Below are positions 20,750-31,021 of a stretch of 64,000 nucleotides of DNA, piece after piece. How positions within the stretch are numbered: position 1 is the first letter of the stretch; each line of letters begins with the position of its first letter. Source of the DNA: Agapetus fuscipes (taxonomy: Eukaryota > Arthropoda > Insecta > Trichoptera > Glossosomatidae); contig OX637352.1 in the NCBI GenBank assembly GCA_951799405.1, forward strand, positions 15,262,820 through 15,326,819, given 5' to 3'. A program made the translations under genes and the position numbers. The notes beneath the pieces were generated by a model, which saw only the letters and a list, made by a program, of their open reading frames with translations, was not told the DNA's origin and searched no databases.

Positions 20750-21410
20750 TATATATAAAAATTTAATAGCTCTTGGCTTGATATAGATATATTCAAAGGC
20801 TGGCTTCAAATTATAAAAAACGACCAGTTTTAAGTGCAAATGCTCAGCTTGCAATAAAGTTTTAAATTGTGGAAAATCTGATCTAATTAAACATAGCCAA
20901 ACAAAACTTCACATGAAAAATGTGCTTGCAATTAAAAATTCCAAGGCCATTCCAAATTTTTTCATGTCAGCTTCAACATCAACCAGCTCAAAAGTACAAA
21001 ATTTTGAAATTAAGCTATGCATGTTTTTTGCAGAGCATAATGTAGCGGTTCAAATTGTTGAACATTTATTGCCGTTGTTAAAGGAAACTGTTACCGATTC
21101 AGAAATAATACAAAAATCGAAGTTAGGCAGAGGCAAATGTACGAATATTATAAAAAATGTTTTGGCTGAACAAGCTGAAAAAGCAACAAGTGTTTTATGT
21201 ATGGTCAGTAAAAGTAAACAGCCCACATTTTTTCCATAGGTTGATTTCAGATGCTACTGCCATCTATTGGGATATAAAAAAACCTTGAACTGCCAAAAAC
21301 GTGTGGGGAATTATGTAAGGATTTTTTTTCTTGGCGTAGGGAAATGTGGGGATTTTTTTAAAAGGTTGTAGGGATTATTTCATAAAAGTATTAACATCAC
21401 TGGGCGCAAC

Positions 21411-21954
21411 TTCCTACACTCTCTCCTCTTACGACCGTTGTGCTGGAAAGTCGTTTTTGACATATTCATCCAACTTTATTCACGTAATCCTTTGTTAAAT
21501 ACAGTGTAATCTCTTTTAAAATAAACTCCAACTAAATTGTTCAACATGTTTCAAATAATATTCACATCCAGCACCTAAATTTTAAACCCAGCGCCTACAT
21601 CAAGATTTCATCAAGAAATCGACCATCATCTATCGACTCATCTATTGACATATTGAGCCATCAGGTTGCAATCCAAAAACGGTCTGATTACTTCCCCTGT
21701 GAACATATTTCTCGCCGCTTTGTCCAAACATCTCTACCAGACATCCCGCGTGCTCCCAACAAGGAGAGATATGGAGGCTGGACGTCAGCACTCTGTCTCC
21801 CCCATCTAGTGCTACAAATGAACAATAAGTGTGTTGTTAGGAACTCTAAGTGAACCTGTATGTAACAATATTTCACTGGTCGTGTATTTAAGGGCATGAC
21901 AATACTTGTAAATTTAAATGTCTAAATAAAAACTATTCGAACCTTAACACTACC
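21411..21954. other. No gene seen; possible short LTR-like segment
   Basis: Sequence from TGTTGTTAGGAACTC (about 21833) to CGAACCTTAACA (about 21950) has TG...CA ends and an AATAAA signal, as a small solo LTR would. No matching target duplication was found, so this stays tentative. Confidence 0.25.
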
Positions 21955-22335
21955 ATTAATGCATGGTTATTATTTCAACGTGCAGCAATTGAAAAAGGGC
22001 AACAAAATAATATTACCCAATGGGAATTTCGGGCTGAGATTGCTAAATGCTTGTGTTGCATGGGAATCAATAATTCGCTGAAGAGAGGGAGACCCAGCAA
22101 TATTGACCGTGAGCTGGAAGAAAAACGACATAAAGGTCCGACAGCTCATGTTCCTCCGTCAAATGTTCCGACTGACCAGATGAGCCATTGGATTCAATAT
22201 GATCCTTCCAGACAACGTTGTAAATTAACAAATTGTAGGGCGTTGTCGCATTACAAGTGCTCTAAATGTGGTGGTCATTTATGTTTTACAAAAAACCAAA
22301 AATTGCTTTATAAATTTTCACCAAGTTTTCCATAT
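21955..22335 (+). pseudogene. piggyBac transposase C-terminus
   Basis: In one frame: NAWLLFQRAAIEKGQ, then EFRAEIAKCLC, KRGRPSNIDREL, and a cysteine-rich end with CKLTNCRALSHYKCSKC and HLCF. This is the C-terminal helix plus zinc-binding domain of piggyBac transposases. It is cut on the left and followed by a Harbinger-type MITE on the right. The catalytic core is absent. Confidence 0.75.
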
Positions 22336-22338
22336 CCA

Positions 22339-22577
22339 AGCTGTCCATATATTACGTCATTCGCATTAAGGGGGGGGAGTCTGGTCTGCGGATGATGGCA
22401 AATGATGTACGAGTACCAAGTGACGTCGTTCTTGTAAATACCAATTACTACAAAATATACAAAATATTATGTAAGTAATATAACATTATTAATTATTAAG
22501 CTCATCCATTATTACAGCAAGAGGGGGGGGGGGTCAAAAATCGGCCAAAATCGATGACGTAATTTATGGACGGCCCC
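22339..22577 (+). mobile_element. PIF/Harbinger-type MITE (left tip lost)
   Basis: The internal sequence matches the copies at 29331-29615 and 53683-53977 almost base for base (GACGTCGTTCTTGTAAATAC, a G-run of about 11, and the end ATGACGTAATTTATGGACGG). The first GGGG of the left inverted repeat is missing. Confidence 0.8.
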
Positions 22578-23213
22578 CAAAGAGATTGTTAATTGCACAA
22601 GTAAATTAATGTTTATACATTTATCACCATATAAATTAGTATATACATACGTATAGAATAAATGCACAAAAGACTTATTTTCATTATTAAATTGCTCTAT
22701 ATTTCATTGATTATTGAATTCTAAACTTATTCTATTCAATTTCTCATGAGGATAACCATTGCATGTTGTTACTAATTTGATACATACATATTTTCTTGAT
22801 TTTTCCTTATTAAAAGTATTTCATTATTTTTCCTCTAATGTTCAGAGTAGGATACAATAGAATTTTTTTTTTTTATTTAATATAAAAGGTCATGCAATGA
22901 AGGGTTAACAAGTTACTGCAGATTCGAAAATTCGGTAGTTTGAAACTACAGTAGTAGTTAACTAAAATCCAAGTAAGCGCAGTAAGACCCGAAGTGAAAA
23001 ACATTGTTCCAAATCTGAAAAATGATTTCGACGTTGTTGAAATGCTTTGGAACAAGGAACTGGCCGAAAAAAATATATGTCTAATCGCCATAAGGCTACA
23101 TTACCAAACAAAATAAATAAATAAATAACGTGACAGCTGTCAAAAAAAGTACACGAGGTAAAACTTCTGCATTCGGCTTATTCTTCTCTAAACCTACAAC
23201 AAAATAAACAAAA
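22578..23213. other. AT-rich, no gene seen
   Basis: It contains AT-rich sequence and, just upstream of the Myb-like gene start, a GACAGCTGTC palindrome near 23132. Nothing coding is supported. Confidence 0.5.
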
Positions 23214-24376
23214 ATGAATACGGAAAGACAGTAAGTTCAATTTTATTGTGTTTTAATAACAATTACGAGTATTTAACAATCACGATAATTTACTTGTATT
23301 GAGTTACCTGCTGTTTTGTTTCGACTGGACGCCTCATTTTACCAGCGAAGATATCGAGCTCTTGCGAGAAATGCTGTTCGATGAGGGAGTTATTTTTAAT
23401 AAAAAAACAGACCATGTGAGTTCTCGAATGAAAGACGAAGCTTGGGCAAGGATCACTGATCGGCTTAATGCGGAGAGCAGCTGCTACAAAACAACCAAGG
23501 AGCTGAAATGTAAATATGGGAATTTGATGAAGTCAGCAAAAAAGGTATGTTTCTGGAAGGCGATGCTTCTATTTGCAATAAATAATTAAAAACCCTTTGC
23601 TTTCCCCCACTCGTAAAGGGAAAAGATATTATCAATGAGGTTAGCAACCACTAAATAAAAATATTTGTTCGCCTTTTCTCTGGCAATGTGGCCTGGTGAT
23701 GACACAATATTGTTTATGTCAATTCACGTGTGGACCTTATTCTTAAGCGCCTATTGTACCCAATTCAAAAAGCATATGTTTCAATTAACAGGAGGTTGCT
23801 GAAGAAAAAACAGAAATCAGAAAAAATGGTGGGGGTCTGCCAAGATCACGACCCAGCCAAAGCACAGAGCTGCTACGGCAGCTGATGCCGACAACCATAG
23901 AAGGGCTTCCTTCAAGATATGATGATGATGCCGATTCTAATTCAGGTATTTTAAAAATAACTTCTTCCTTAAACAATTCATACATTGTATTCATTATTTC
24001 TTAAATTATATGTTGATATGAGTAATAGTGTTTCTCCTTATTTCTTTCAGAATGTGAAGAAATGCCATCAATCTCAACAGCAGCTCACCGCAACAATAAA
24101 CTTGTTGCCAATCCATTATGTAAGTTAAGGATCCTACAGCACGCTGAAGAGGAGCATGTCCTCCTACAGCAACTGCGTAGAGATAAAGCTCAACGAGAGG
24201 AGGCAGAACATCAGGAGAAAATGATGCAGATGAAAAGGGAAGAGTCGGAGCATGAAGAGAGAGTGTTGCAGCGGAAAAGAGAAGAGGGCAGGGCAGAACA
24301 AATTTTTGAAGCTAATTTGCTACGTCTAAAAGCACAACATCAAAAAATACTTTTAGAAATCTCTAAACTACGCTAA
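23214..24376 (+). CDS. Myb/SANT-like DNA-binding protein, four exons (Harbinger-associated type)
   Basis: Exons are 23214-23230, 23304-23544, 23792-23945 and 24051-24376, all with GT...AG borders. The lengths keep one frame and give about 245 residues. Exon 2 encodes a trihelix Myb/SANT-like domain (FTSEDIELLREML...WARITDRLN...LKCKYGNLMKSAKK). Exon 3 is basic then acidic. Exon 4 is a long charged coiled coil (EEEHVLLQQLRRDKAQREEAE and on). Such proteins accompany PIF/Harbinger transposases and bind element ends. A first transposase exon lies convergently at 24368-24508 and a Harbinger-like end near 24715, so this is probably transposon-borne. It is apparently intact. The first acceptor (TTGAG) is chosen because it keeps the frame. 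Confidence 0.75.
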
Positions 24377-24508
24377 CTCTTGTTTCCATTCCAACTCTAA
24401 AGAGGCCAGAGCCTCTTTTCTCGGCAGCAAAACATACTCAAAAACCTCATCATCATCGCTATCACTTTCCAATATAAGGTTACATAATACACTGGACATT
24501 TTGCTCAT
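24368..24508 (-). pseudogene. Harbinger transposase first-exon remnant
   Basis: A 46-codon frame starts MSKMSSVLCNLILESDSDDD and ends SLELEWKQELA. It resembles the acidic N-terminus of PIF/Harbinger transposases (compare LDDSDDEEASG in the element at 37.84 kb). It faces the Myb-like gene and overlaps its end by a few bases. No catalytic exons follow. The sequence at about 24690-24713, read in reverse as GGGCCGGTATTTTGAAG, looks like the element's terminal repeat, followed by TAA. Confidence 0.5.
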
Positions 24509-24713
24509 CTTATAAAATTGTCAAATGTTGTCAGTGATTATACGACGCCATCTTGAAGTTAGAACGAGTTACTCGAGAATTTTGGCGAGTAAAATATCAA
24601 CTAAAATTGTTACCGAACTATCGTTCAAAATACCATTTTGTTACGTTTACTCAAGATTTTCAACTAAATTGGCATTTTAGTTTACTTTACTTTACTTCAA
24701 AATACCGGCCCTA

Positions 24714-25115
24714 AGAATGGCATTAAGAAGTTCCACGAAAGTTTTTACGCTCGGAAGACAAAAAATCATCAAGATGCTTTCTTGTCAAAATATACTTCTG
24801 TCAATCATTCAAAACGCCATCGCCCCAGAACTGGAACACGCGCACCAACTAAATCTACTACTAATTTATACATAAAAAAATCAAATTCATCTAAATTTGT
24901 CAAAAAAGTTCCCTTAACATTTTGGGTACATCACAGCATAGAATAAGGATGATATCAAAATCATTTTTGGCTACAGGAACCATTCCTATTGAACACCGGG
25001 GAGGGGATCATACCTCTTCAAAAAATGTTGCCAAACTGAAGTCGGTTGGGAACTTTATAGAGTCATTCCAATGTGTTCAGTCGCATTATATATTCATATA
25101 CGTAGTCATCTTTCA
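24714..25115 (+). pseudogene. N-terminal piece of the unnamed transposase-like family
   Basis: One frame reads IKKFHESFYARKTKNHQDAF, then TKSTTNLYIKKSN. After a frameshift near 24920 it continues HRIRMISKSF and PIEHRGGDHTSSKN, ending at ESFQCVQSHY. The order QDAF...RGGD...SHY is that of proteins whose middle part is preserved at 30.27-30.99 kb and whose end is at 7.05-7.30 kb. No catalytic assignment is possible. Confidence 0.4.
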
Positions 25116-25187
25116 TTTTTGAAAGTCTTCCTTTTTTTGCTCTGTACGTTTACTGATAAATAGTGATTTATCGTTCTCAAACAACGT

Positions 25188-26255
25188 TTGTTTTCACACA
25201 GTGAGACTGAAAAAGGCAATCTAGCACTGATAGCATTGTTAGACATGAGTGCAGCCTTTGATACCGTTGACCACAGCATACTCCTTGAAAAAATGAATAA
25301 GAGTCTAGGAATAGGCGGAAAAGCTTTGGAATGGATTGTTTCATACCTGCAAGACAGAACCCAAACTGTTGGAAAAGATCAATGTGTTTCATCTCCAACA
25401 ACATTGGATACTGGAGTTCCACAGGGCTCCGTCTTGGGACCGCTGTTTTTTATAATGTATATCAGGGAACTGGAAGGCTTTGCACAAAAGTGGGGTGTTA
25501 GAATGCATATTTATGCGGATGATTGCCAAATATATGCGCACTGCAGACCATAGGATACCACGGAAATGCTAAACAAAGTGAGGAATTGCATAGAAGATAT
25601 ATGGTTTTGGATGTCTACGCATCGGTTGATGCTAAACCAAGAAAAAACTGAAGTAATGTGGATGACTTCTCCAAAGAGAGCACACATGATAGACAACAAC
25701 ACCCCTATAAAATTGTCTAATGTTGACATTTTGCCTTCTTCTTGTATCAAACTCCTAGGAGTTCACCTAGACAGTTGTCTGACTATGAAAGTTCAAATAA
25801 ATAAGACCGTTAGTTCGAGTTTCTACGGATTATGGCAAATCAAGCTTGTTAATAACTGTCTACCAATGGAAGCAAGGAAAGTTTTAGTAAATGCATTTGT
25901 GGTATCTAAAATAGACTACTGCAATAGCTTATATGCAGGCCAACCAAAATGTCAATTGAATAGGCTACAATTGGTTGTAAATGCGTGCGCTCGCATGATT
26001 GCTGGTCAGTCGAAATTTACACACATGACTCCTCTTCTCCACAAGCTTCACTGGCTCCGTATCCCGGAGCGCATCGAGTTCAAAGTGTGCACGATGGTCC
26101 ACAAAGCTTTATTTGGAAAAACACCCAAATATCTCGCTGATTTAATCAAACCAGTCACCCTCGGCAAAAAAAGCCTAACACTGCAGAACATCCGCAAGAT
26201 GGCGCCTTTGGTGACACAGCGTGTGCTGTCAGCTCCGCGATTGTTTTTGAAATAA
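25188..26255 (+). pseudogene. L2/CR1-like LINE ORF2: reverse transcriptase and C-terminus, one stop
   Basis: The frame is open except for a TAG at 25551-25553. RT blocks: LLDMSAAFDTVDHSIL, TGVPQGSVLGPLFF and IYADDCQIYAH (catalytic YADD at about 25511). Then comes the thumb (LLGVHLDSCLTM), YCNSLYAG, and the clade-typical HKLHWLRIPERIEFK and TPKYLADLI. The endonuclease and 5' part are missing. The protein would copy LINE RNA at the target. The stop may be recent. Confidence 0.85.
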
Positions 26256-26689
26256 TAAATAAAGTTAATAATGTTTCGTGAAATAGTACATTTAAATTAA
26301 TAATTAACGATTAATTACAATTTTTTATTTAATCTATCATAAACCATAATACTCCTAATGAATATAACGTTTTTGTGTAATTTGTGTTTTTAATTTGAAT
26401 GACAAATAGTTTTTTTTTGTGACAATATAATATGGCGGATTAATAATTTTAAATTTTTGAAGATAATATGATAGGTATAAATATTTTAACTAATTTATTT
26501 TAAAACATAATGGATTTGAATGCTGTGACCGGTGAATGTAATAACAATAATTTGTGTTGAAATTTTAATGTGTCTATACTTGATTTTAATTATTTGATTT
26601 GAACGTAATATTAATGGTGCGATCCTATACGATCAATGAACTCCTTAGTCTGAGAAGTCATAGCCCTGTCCGTTGTACCAAGTAATGAA
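26256..26689. other. AT-rich spacer between LINE copies
   Basis: 3' flank of the L2-like copy and leader of the next LINE. No gene seen. Confidence 0.5.
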
Positions 26690-27652
26690 GTGTCCGTAGG
26701 ACTATTGACTCCTGAGAGAGGTATCGAACTCCGTGAAATAAAGAAACAAATTGCTTCACTGTCCGAGAACTACAATCAGGTAAAGGTTGAACTTACACGC
26801 ATAGGCGATTCCACGGCGCTCATGCTGGAGAATGCAATCATGAATAAATCATCAGCATCGCCTACATATGCGGACATGGCGGCTAAAATCCCGGCCCGAC
26901 AGAATCACTCAATCATAATCAGCTCGGCCAAGAGTGAGGACACCAGCGAGAACGTCTTGGATAGTATTCGGAGGGTGGTGGACCCGTGTGGGACAGGCGC
27001 GCGTGTGGACAGGGTTCGCCAGGTGAAGAACCAGAAGGTTGTTTTGACATGCGCAGGACAGAAGGAGATCCAGGAATTGGCAAGGAGAATCAAGGAGAAG
27101 CCTGGTCTCGTCGCCGAGGAGGCCCGGGGCAAATTGCCTATGATACGTATCTTGAATGCAATATCAGCCCTAAATGTAAACGAAATAATGGCAGCTTTGA
27201 AATCGCAAAACAAAGCCTTATTCTCGGGCCTTGCAAAGGATGAGCAAGCGATGGAGGTTAGGTTCCGACGGCGCACTAGGAATCCGCACGTGTGCTATGT
27301 AATCTTGCGGGTTGCACCAGCGCTGTGGCGAAGATTGACCGAGGATGGATCTGTCCACATCGATTTAATGCGCTCCCGGGTGGAGGACTTCTCGCCGCTA
27401 ATCCAGTGCACGAAGTGTCTCGGCTTTGGGTATGGGAAAAAATGGTGTAAGCTTGATAACTGTGTCTGTTGTTACTGCGGAGAGTCTCATATGAAAGAAA
27501 ATTGTCCTGCATATGTAGAAAACCGTCCGCCGTGCTGCATAAATTGCAAAACGGCAAAAATGGGCCGAGCAGAACACAATGCCTTCAGCAACGAATGCGC
27601 GGTGAGACGCAAGTGGGATGCCATAGCGCGCCTCAGCGTTACACATTGCTGA
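26690..27652 (+). pseudogene. LINE ORF1 (gag-like) with CCHC knuckles
   Basis: About 320 codons without a stop. The frame is open upstream to a TGA near 26650, and no in-frame ATG opens it, so the start is unclear or lost. Domains: an N-terminal helix (ELREIKKQIASLSENYNQ), a central region, and zinc knuckles CTKCLGFGYGKKWC, CCYCGESHMKENC and CCINC. It is followed by endonuclease sequence of the same element. The G for H change in the first knuckle (GYGKK instead of GHxxx) may affect RNA binding. Confidence 0.7.
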
Positions 27653-27985
27653 GGGCTCCTGCCACACAGACAGATGGAGGGCACAGACAAACGGATTTTA
27701 GGATTCATAACTTGAACATAATTAATGACTTAGACAGTTTCTCTGTATCTAACGCAAAGGTTTGTGAAGTTGAAAATTGCAAGCAGTACATTCCTTCCAA
27801 CGGTAAAACATTAACCATATTTACACAAAACATACGCAGCATCTATAAAAACTTTGACAATTTTAGTGTTTTCCAGCAAAGATTAAACATCAATTGCGAC
27901 GTTATAGTGTTTACTGAATGCTGGCTTTCTAAACAATACAATCTACCAATATTGCCAGGATACAATATGTACAAAGGCAATATCT
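27653..27985 (+). pseudogene. LINE ORF2 endonuclease N-terminus, truncated
   Basis: The frame reads FTQNIRSIYKNFDNF, VIVFTECWLSKQYN and LPGYNMYKGN, then stops where a minus-strand SINE-A begins. It is the same ORF2 type as 10.5-11.2 kb. Only the first quarter of the endonuclease is left. Confidence 0.7.
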
Positions 27986-28223
27986 CAGCGAAGAGCACAT
28001 TCAAAATATAATTGGTATATTTTTGTGCTCCGCCGGGATCCGAATCCACAACCTTCCATTTACGAGTCCGAAGTGTCGCCACTGGACTACGGACCGGTCC
28101 AAGATGCCAACGACACGCGGTGTACCTGAGCGGTAACCCATCCAAACACTGTCCGCGCCCAATGTTGCTTAACTTCGTTGATCTATGGGAACCGGTGCTT
28201 TCAACATGGTAACGTCGTTGACC
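27986..28223 (-). mobile_element. SINE-A with 5S head, 3' part missing, reverse orientation
   Basis: On the minus strand from about 28223: 5S-rRNA-like text (CCATGTTGAAAGCACCGG, GTTAAGCAACATTGGGCG), the end of 5S (CCGCGTGTCGTTGGC), then the tRNA-like head with B-box GATTCG...CCCGGCGGAGC, and body text CTCTTCGCTG. It stops there. The body and tail are absent. Confidence 0.8.
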
Positions 28224-28850
28224 AAGTGTGCTGTTACGCTGCACTATATTTGCGCAGGTATTGGCGTCAAGGCCTTTAGAGCGATGTTGCAGGTGAACAA
28301 GCTTAAATGGATTTGCACTGAATGTAAACCAAAAACTGCCGTTGCAAATGATGATTTATGGCCAAAACTGGAGAATCATTTAAAGGAGAAGTTCGATCCG
28401 ATTACTGACTTTATAAAAGGAAGTTTGGCAACGGACGTCTTAGCTATAAAGGAGAAGGTCTCGCAATTCGACGATATAAAGAATTCTCTACAGTTTTTGT
28501 CCGACGGGTATGATCGTCTCAATAATTTGTGTAAAGATAATCAAGAATAAATTTCTAAAATTAAGGCCGACAACATACAACTAATTGAAAGTAATAAAGT
28601 ACTCGAGTACAGATTAAACTTGATGGAACAAAGACAGAGAAGAACAAACGTTGAGATTCAGCTGGTACCGGAAAAGAAGAACGAAAATTTGGTTGAAGTT
28701 ACAAAGAAAATATGTGAAGCCATACGTTTCCCTATAAAAACCGAAGACATACTAGCCAACCATAGGGTGCAGCACCTGTCTAATGCATCAGGTCGACCGA
28801 GAAACGTTGTGGTCGAATTACCCAATGGACGTTACCGAGACCACTTTCTT
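28224..28850 (+). pseudogene. LINE ORF1 of CR1/Zenon type (PHD-like finger, coiled coil, FP-like domain)
   Basis: A decayed PHD-like start (YICAGIGVKAFRAM, KLKWICTECK) is followed by a helical segment and, after a stop at about 28548, by EYRLNLMEQRQRRTNVEIQ. The part NENLVEVTKKICEAI and ILANHRVQHL resembles the FP/L1-type RNA-binding module of CR1-group ORF1 proteins. It is cut near 28850 in foreign T-rich sequence. Confidence 0.55.
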
Positions 28851-29007
28851 CTATCTGTTGATTTTTGTTTGTTTCTGTTTTTCTTTTTACGAGGCTTGCG
28901 ATTTGGGAACATAAATATGTGAATTGTGTCTTGTTGTGGAAGATCGATTTGTTTTCTTCCTTATCCTCTTCTATAATATAATCTAAGGTTGAACGGACAC
29001 ACAAACA

Positions 29008-29312
29008 GACCGCAGTCCAGGTGGTAACACTTTGGACTCGTAACTGGAAGGTTGTGGGTTCGAATCCCTGCGGAGCACAAAAAATATACCATTTATATTT
29101 TCAAATTTGCTCTTCGCTGGGTTGAAAAATTCATAAACCTTTACCAAAGACCGGTCATCAAAAGGTCCATCCAGCCTTACAACAACTGGGTCTTGCTTGA
29201 GAATTGGCGCTTTCTACAGCGACGACCAAGCTCGCAGAGGGCTCTTGAGGTGTGATACACACAAAAATAAATTAAATTAAAGCTCACCAAATAAATCAGC
29301 CTAGTTTTTAAT
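29008..29312 (+). mobile_element. SINE-A (tRNA head, LINE-type tail)
   Basis: The tRNA-like head has GGTTCGAATCCC, then the body. The tail is GAGGGCTCTTGAGGTGTG with AGCTCACCAAATAAATCAGC. A small A/T insertion (AATTAAATTA) replaces part of the right hairpin arm. Confidence 0.85.
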
Positions 29313-29330
29313 TTTTTTTAAACGGATTTA

Positions 29331-29615
29331 GGGGCTGTCCATATATTACGTCATTCGCATTAAGGGGGGGGGGGTCTGGTCTGCGGATGATGGCAAATGA
29401 TGTACGAGTACCAAAAGTGACGTCGTTCTTGTAAATACCAATTTCTACAAAATATTCAAAATATTATGTAAGTAATATAACTTTATTAATTATTAAGCTC
29501 ATCCATTATTACAGCAAGAGGGGGAGGGGGGGTCATTAGATAATGACTATAGGATGATTGTAGGGGGGGGGTCGAAAATCGGCCAAAATCGATGACGTAA
29601 TTTATGGACGGCCCC
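29331..29615 (+). mobile_element. PIF/Harbinger-type MITE with TTA target duplication
   Basis: Inverted ends are GGGGCTGTCCATA and, from the other side, GGGGCCGTCCATA. TTA occurs on both sides (29328-29330 and 29616-29618), matching the TWA preference of PIF/Harbinger. Three G-runs lie inside. It has no coding capacity. Confidence 0.85.
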
Positions 29616-29618
29616 TTA

Positions 29619-30000
29619 GTACACAGAGCCTGTAATCATAATATTGATTACACACACCACTGCATTAACATTGTGTATACGAGTACCTCGCATTGCAGCT
29701 CCGACATGTAACATTATTGTTTTGGGTAGTATTTTGTTTGTTTTTGATTTCACACACTTGTGGTGTATGGTACACACTACAGTGCCTACCTACTTCCTAC
29801 GTACAAACACTTTTTTCAGTACTGACAACACTGCTTTAATTTTTTTATTGACATTGACGTTTAATAGTAAGTAATGTCAGTGATTGTTGAGAAAACATTC
29901 GTATAATTAAAATGTATATGCGATAGATTCCTATTGGAGCATTGGAGATACTTGTGTTTGTATTATGTGTTTTGTGTAAGTGCAACTCTTTTGTTCTGTT
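29619..30000. other. No gene seen
   Basis: Non-coding mixed sequence ending in an AATAAATAAATTATT stretch. Confidence 0.5.
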
Positions 30001-31000
30001 GGCGTCTTCATATTAAATAAATAAATTATTGTAGATCGACCACTCAGAGGAAATACGTGGCCTCAGATTTAAATATTACCAAAATGTGGCGAATGTACCA
30101 AGCAAGCCAAACTGATGAAACCAAAGTGCGTTAGTGTTACTTCAGACGCATATTTAATAGTCGATATAACATTAGTTTCGGTGCACCTAGGACTGACACG
30201 CGCTCCGTATACACTCAGCTTACAGAGTGCATTAAAATTGCGAAGAGTGAAAACAGAAAAATAATCGGATGGCGCAAAAAAGGTTCCACACGCTGAGGGC
30301 AAAATCCTTCAACACCTTACTAAATCAACAAAGTGACGAAATGATCACATTTTCATTCGACTGTCAGAAGAACCAAGTTCTTCCAAAACTATCTGATCAG
30401 GCATCCTACTACAGTAGGCAGCTATACATTTACAATTTTGCGATCGTACAATCAGTGACGTCTGGTATGAATTTAATATAACTAATATTAAAAGAAGAAG
30501 AAGACGATTTTGGTGTCTAATATCATTTTGTCTAACAACTAAAAAGTTAAAAGAGGAAGAAGACTTGTCTGACGTCTTATGTCATTTTTTTAGTTGTAAA
30601 ACTCTCTCTTGTTCCTGCTCTACGATTGTCAACATATGTTGGCGGCAGTGAGCCAAATAAATGGCGTGTTGAAATACATCGAGTTTGATTTCTGTGAGTT
30701 GTAGTCCTCTCCAGTTTTGCCCAGGATTCCTCTCTTCCCTACCATCCTTTCTTATTCCTACATTCGAACCATTTTTAGACCAGCGTCAAAGAAACTTGGA
30801 AAAGAAAATGTGTTCTTATGTAATTGGACGGAATACGAGCACTCAAAAGGTGCAAATGAAATTGCTTCTGCCGTATTTCATCGTCGTAATGAAACCACAT
30901 TTGATAGGACTATAAAAGTTATTCGCTTAATAGTGGATGGATGTGGGGCTCAAAATAAAAACTCCATAATGTGGGTATGTGTGCAGCATAGCTAACCAAA
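30001..31000 (+). pseudogene. Middle part of the unnamed transposase-like family, broken by a repeat insertion
   Basis: First piece (30269-30450): RFHTLRAKSFNTLLNQQSDE, FSFDCQKNQVLPKLSDQASY and YSRQLYIYNF. Second piece (about 30780-30995): FLCNWTEYEHSKGANEIASA, then LIVDGCGAQNKNSIMW. Between them lies about 330 bp that shares a segment with 5.76-5.83 kb. FDxQ...YYxRQLxxYN...GxNEIAS...DGCGxQNKN is a conserved order in many insect proteins of unknown function, plausibly a DDE-type transposase. Confidence 0.5.
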
Positions 31001-31021
31001 GCACCACCATCTATACGCAAA

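Larger units (their letters stand above)
15949..20756 (+). mobile_element. Penelope-like element remnant with inverted 5' arm (split by pogo)
   Basis: It is flanked by the 12-bp duplication AAAAATTTAATA (15937-15948 and 20757-20768). A roughly 70-bp arm at 15949-16020 is the reverse complement of 20616-20690; both contain AGAAATAAATAAGTGAATT or its complement. Such an inverted copy of the terminal repeat at the 5' side is typical of Penelope-like insertions. A degenerate hammerhead motif lies at 20596-20619. The 3' tail is a long A run plus (TA)n. No coding sequence of its own remains. Confidence 0.7.
15855..21239 (+). pseudogene. hAT transposase N-terminus (BED-type zinc finger), split by a Penelope-like insertion
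   Basis: The first part starts at ATG 15855 (MSSESSDADSNGG...KYHQQKFN) and stops at the insertion at 15948. The reading frame resumes at 20769 with SSWLDIDIFKGWLQ and CSACNKVLNCGKSD, then KHSQTKLHMKN, a C2H2/BED-like DNA-binding module. It runs on to 21239 (GRGKCTNIIKNVL). Taking out the insert and one copy of its 12-bp duplication leaves the frame continuous. No RNase-H-like catalytic domain or dimerisation region is present. Confidence 0.8.
15267..21402 (+). mobile_element. hAT transposon with perfect 8-bp target duplication, host of nested insertions
   Basis: The left end reads CAGTGATGTCAAAAGTAGGG. The reverse complement of the right end reads CAGTGATGTTAATACTTT. Both sides are flanked by GGCGCAAC (15259-15266 and 21403-21410), the 8-bp duplication expected for hAT. 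Removing the nested 4.8 kb leaves about 1.3 kb with only the N-terminal part of a transposase, so it was already non-autonomous. Confidence 0.9.

Noticed and set aside
21833..21950. Solo LTR
   Set aside because: TG...CA ends and a polyadenylation signal are present, but no flanking duplication and no second copy were found.
22873..23091. Minus-strand 72-codon frame as a gene
   Set aside because: No domain, AT-rich and no splice context; compatible with chance.
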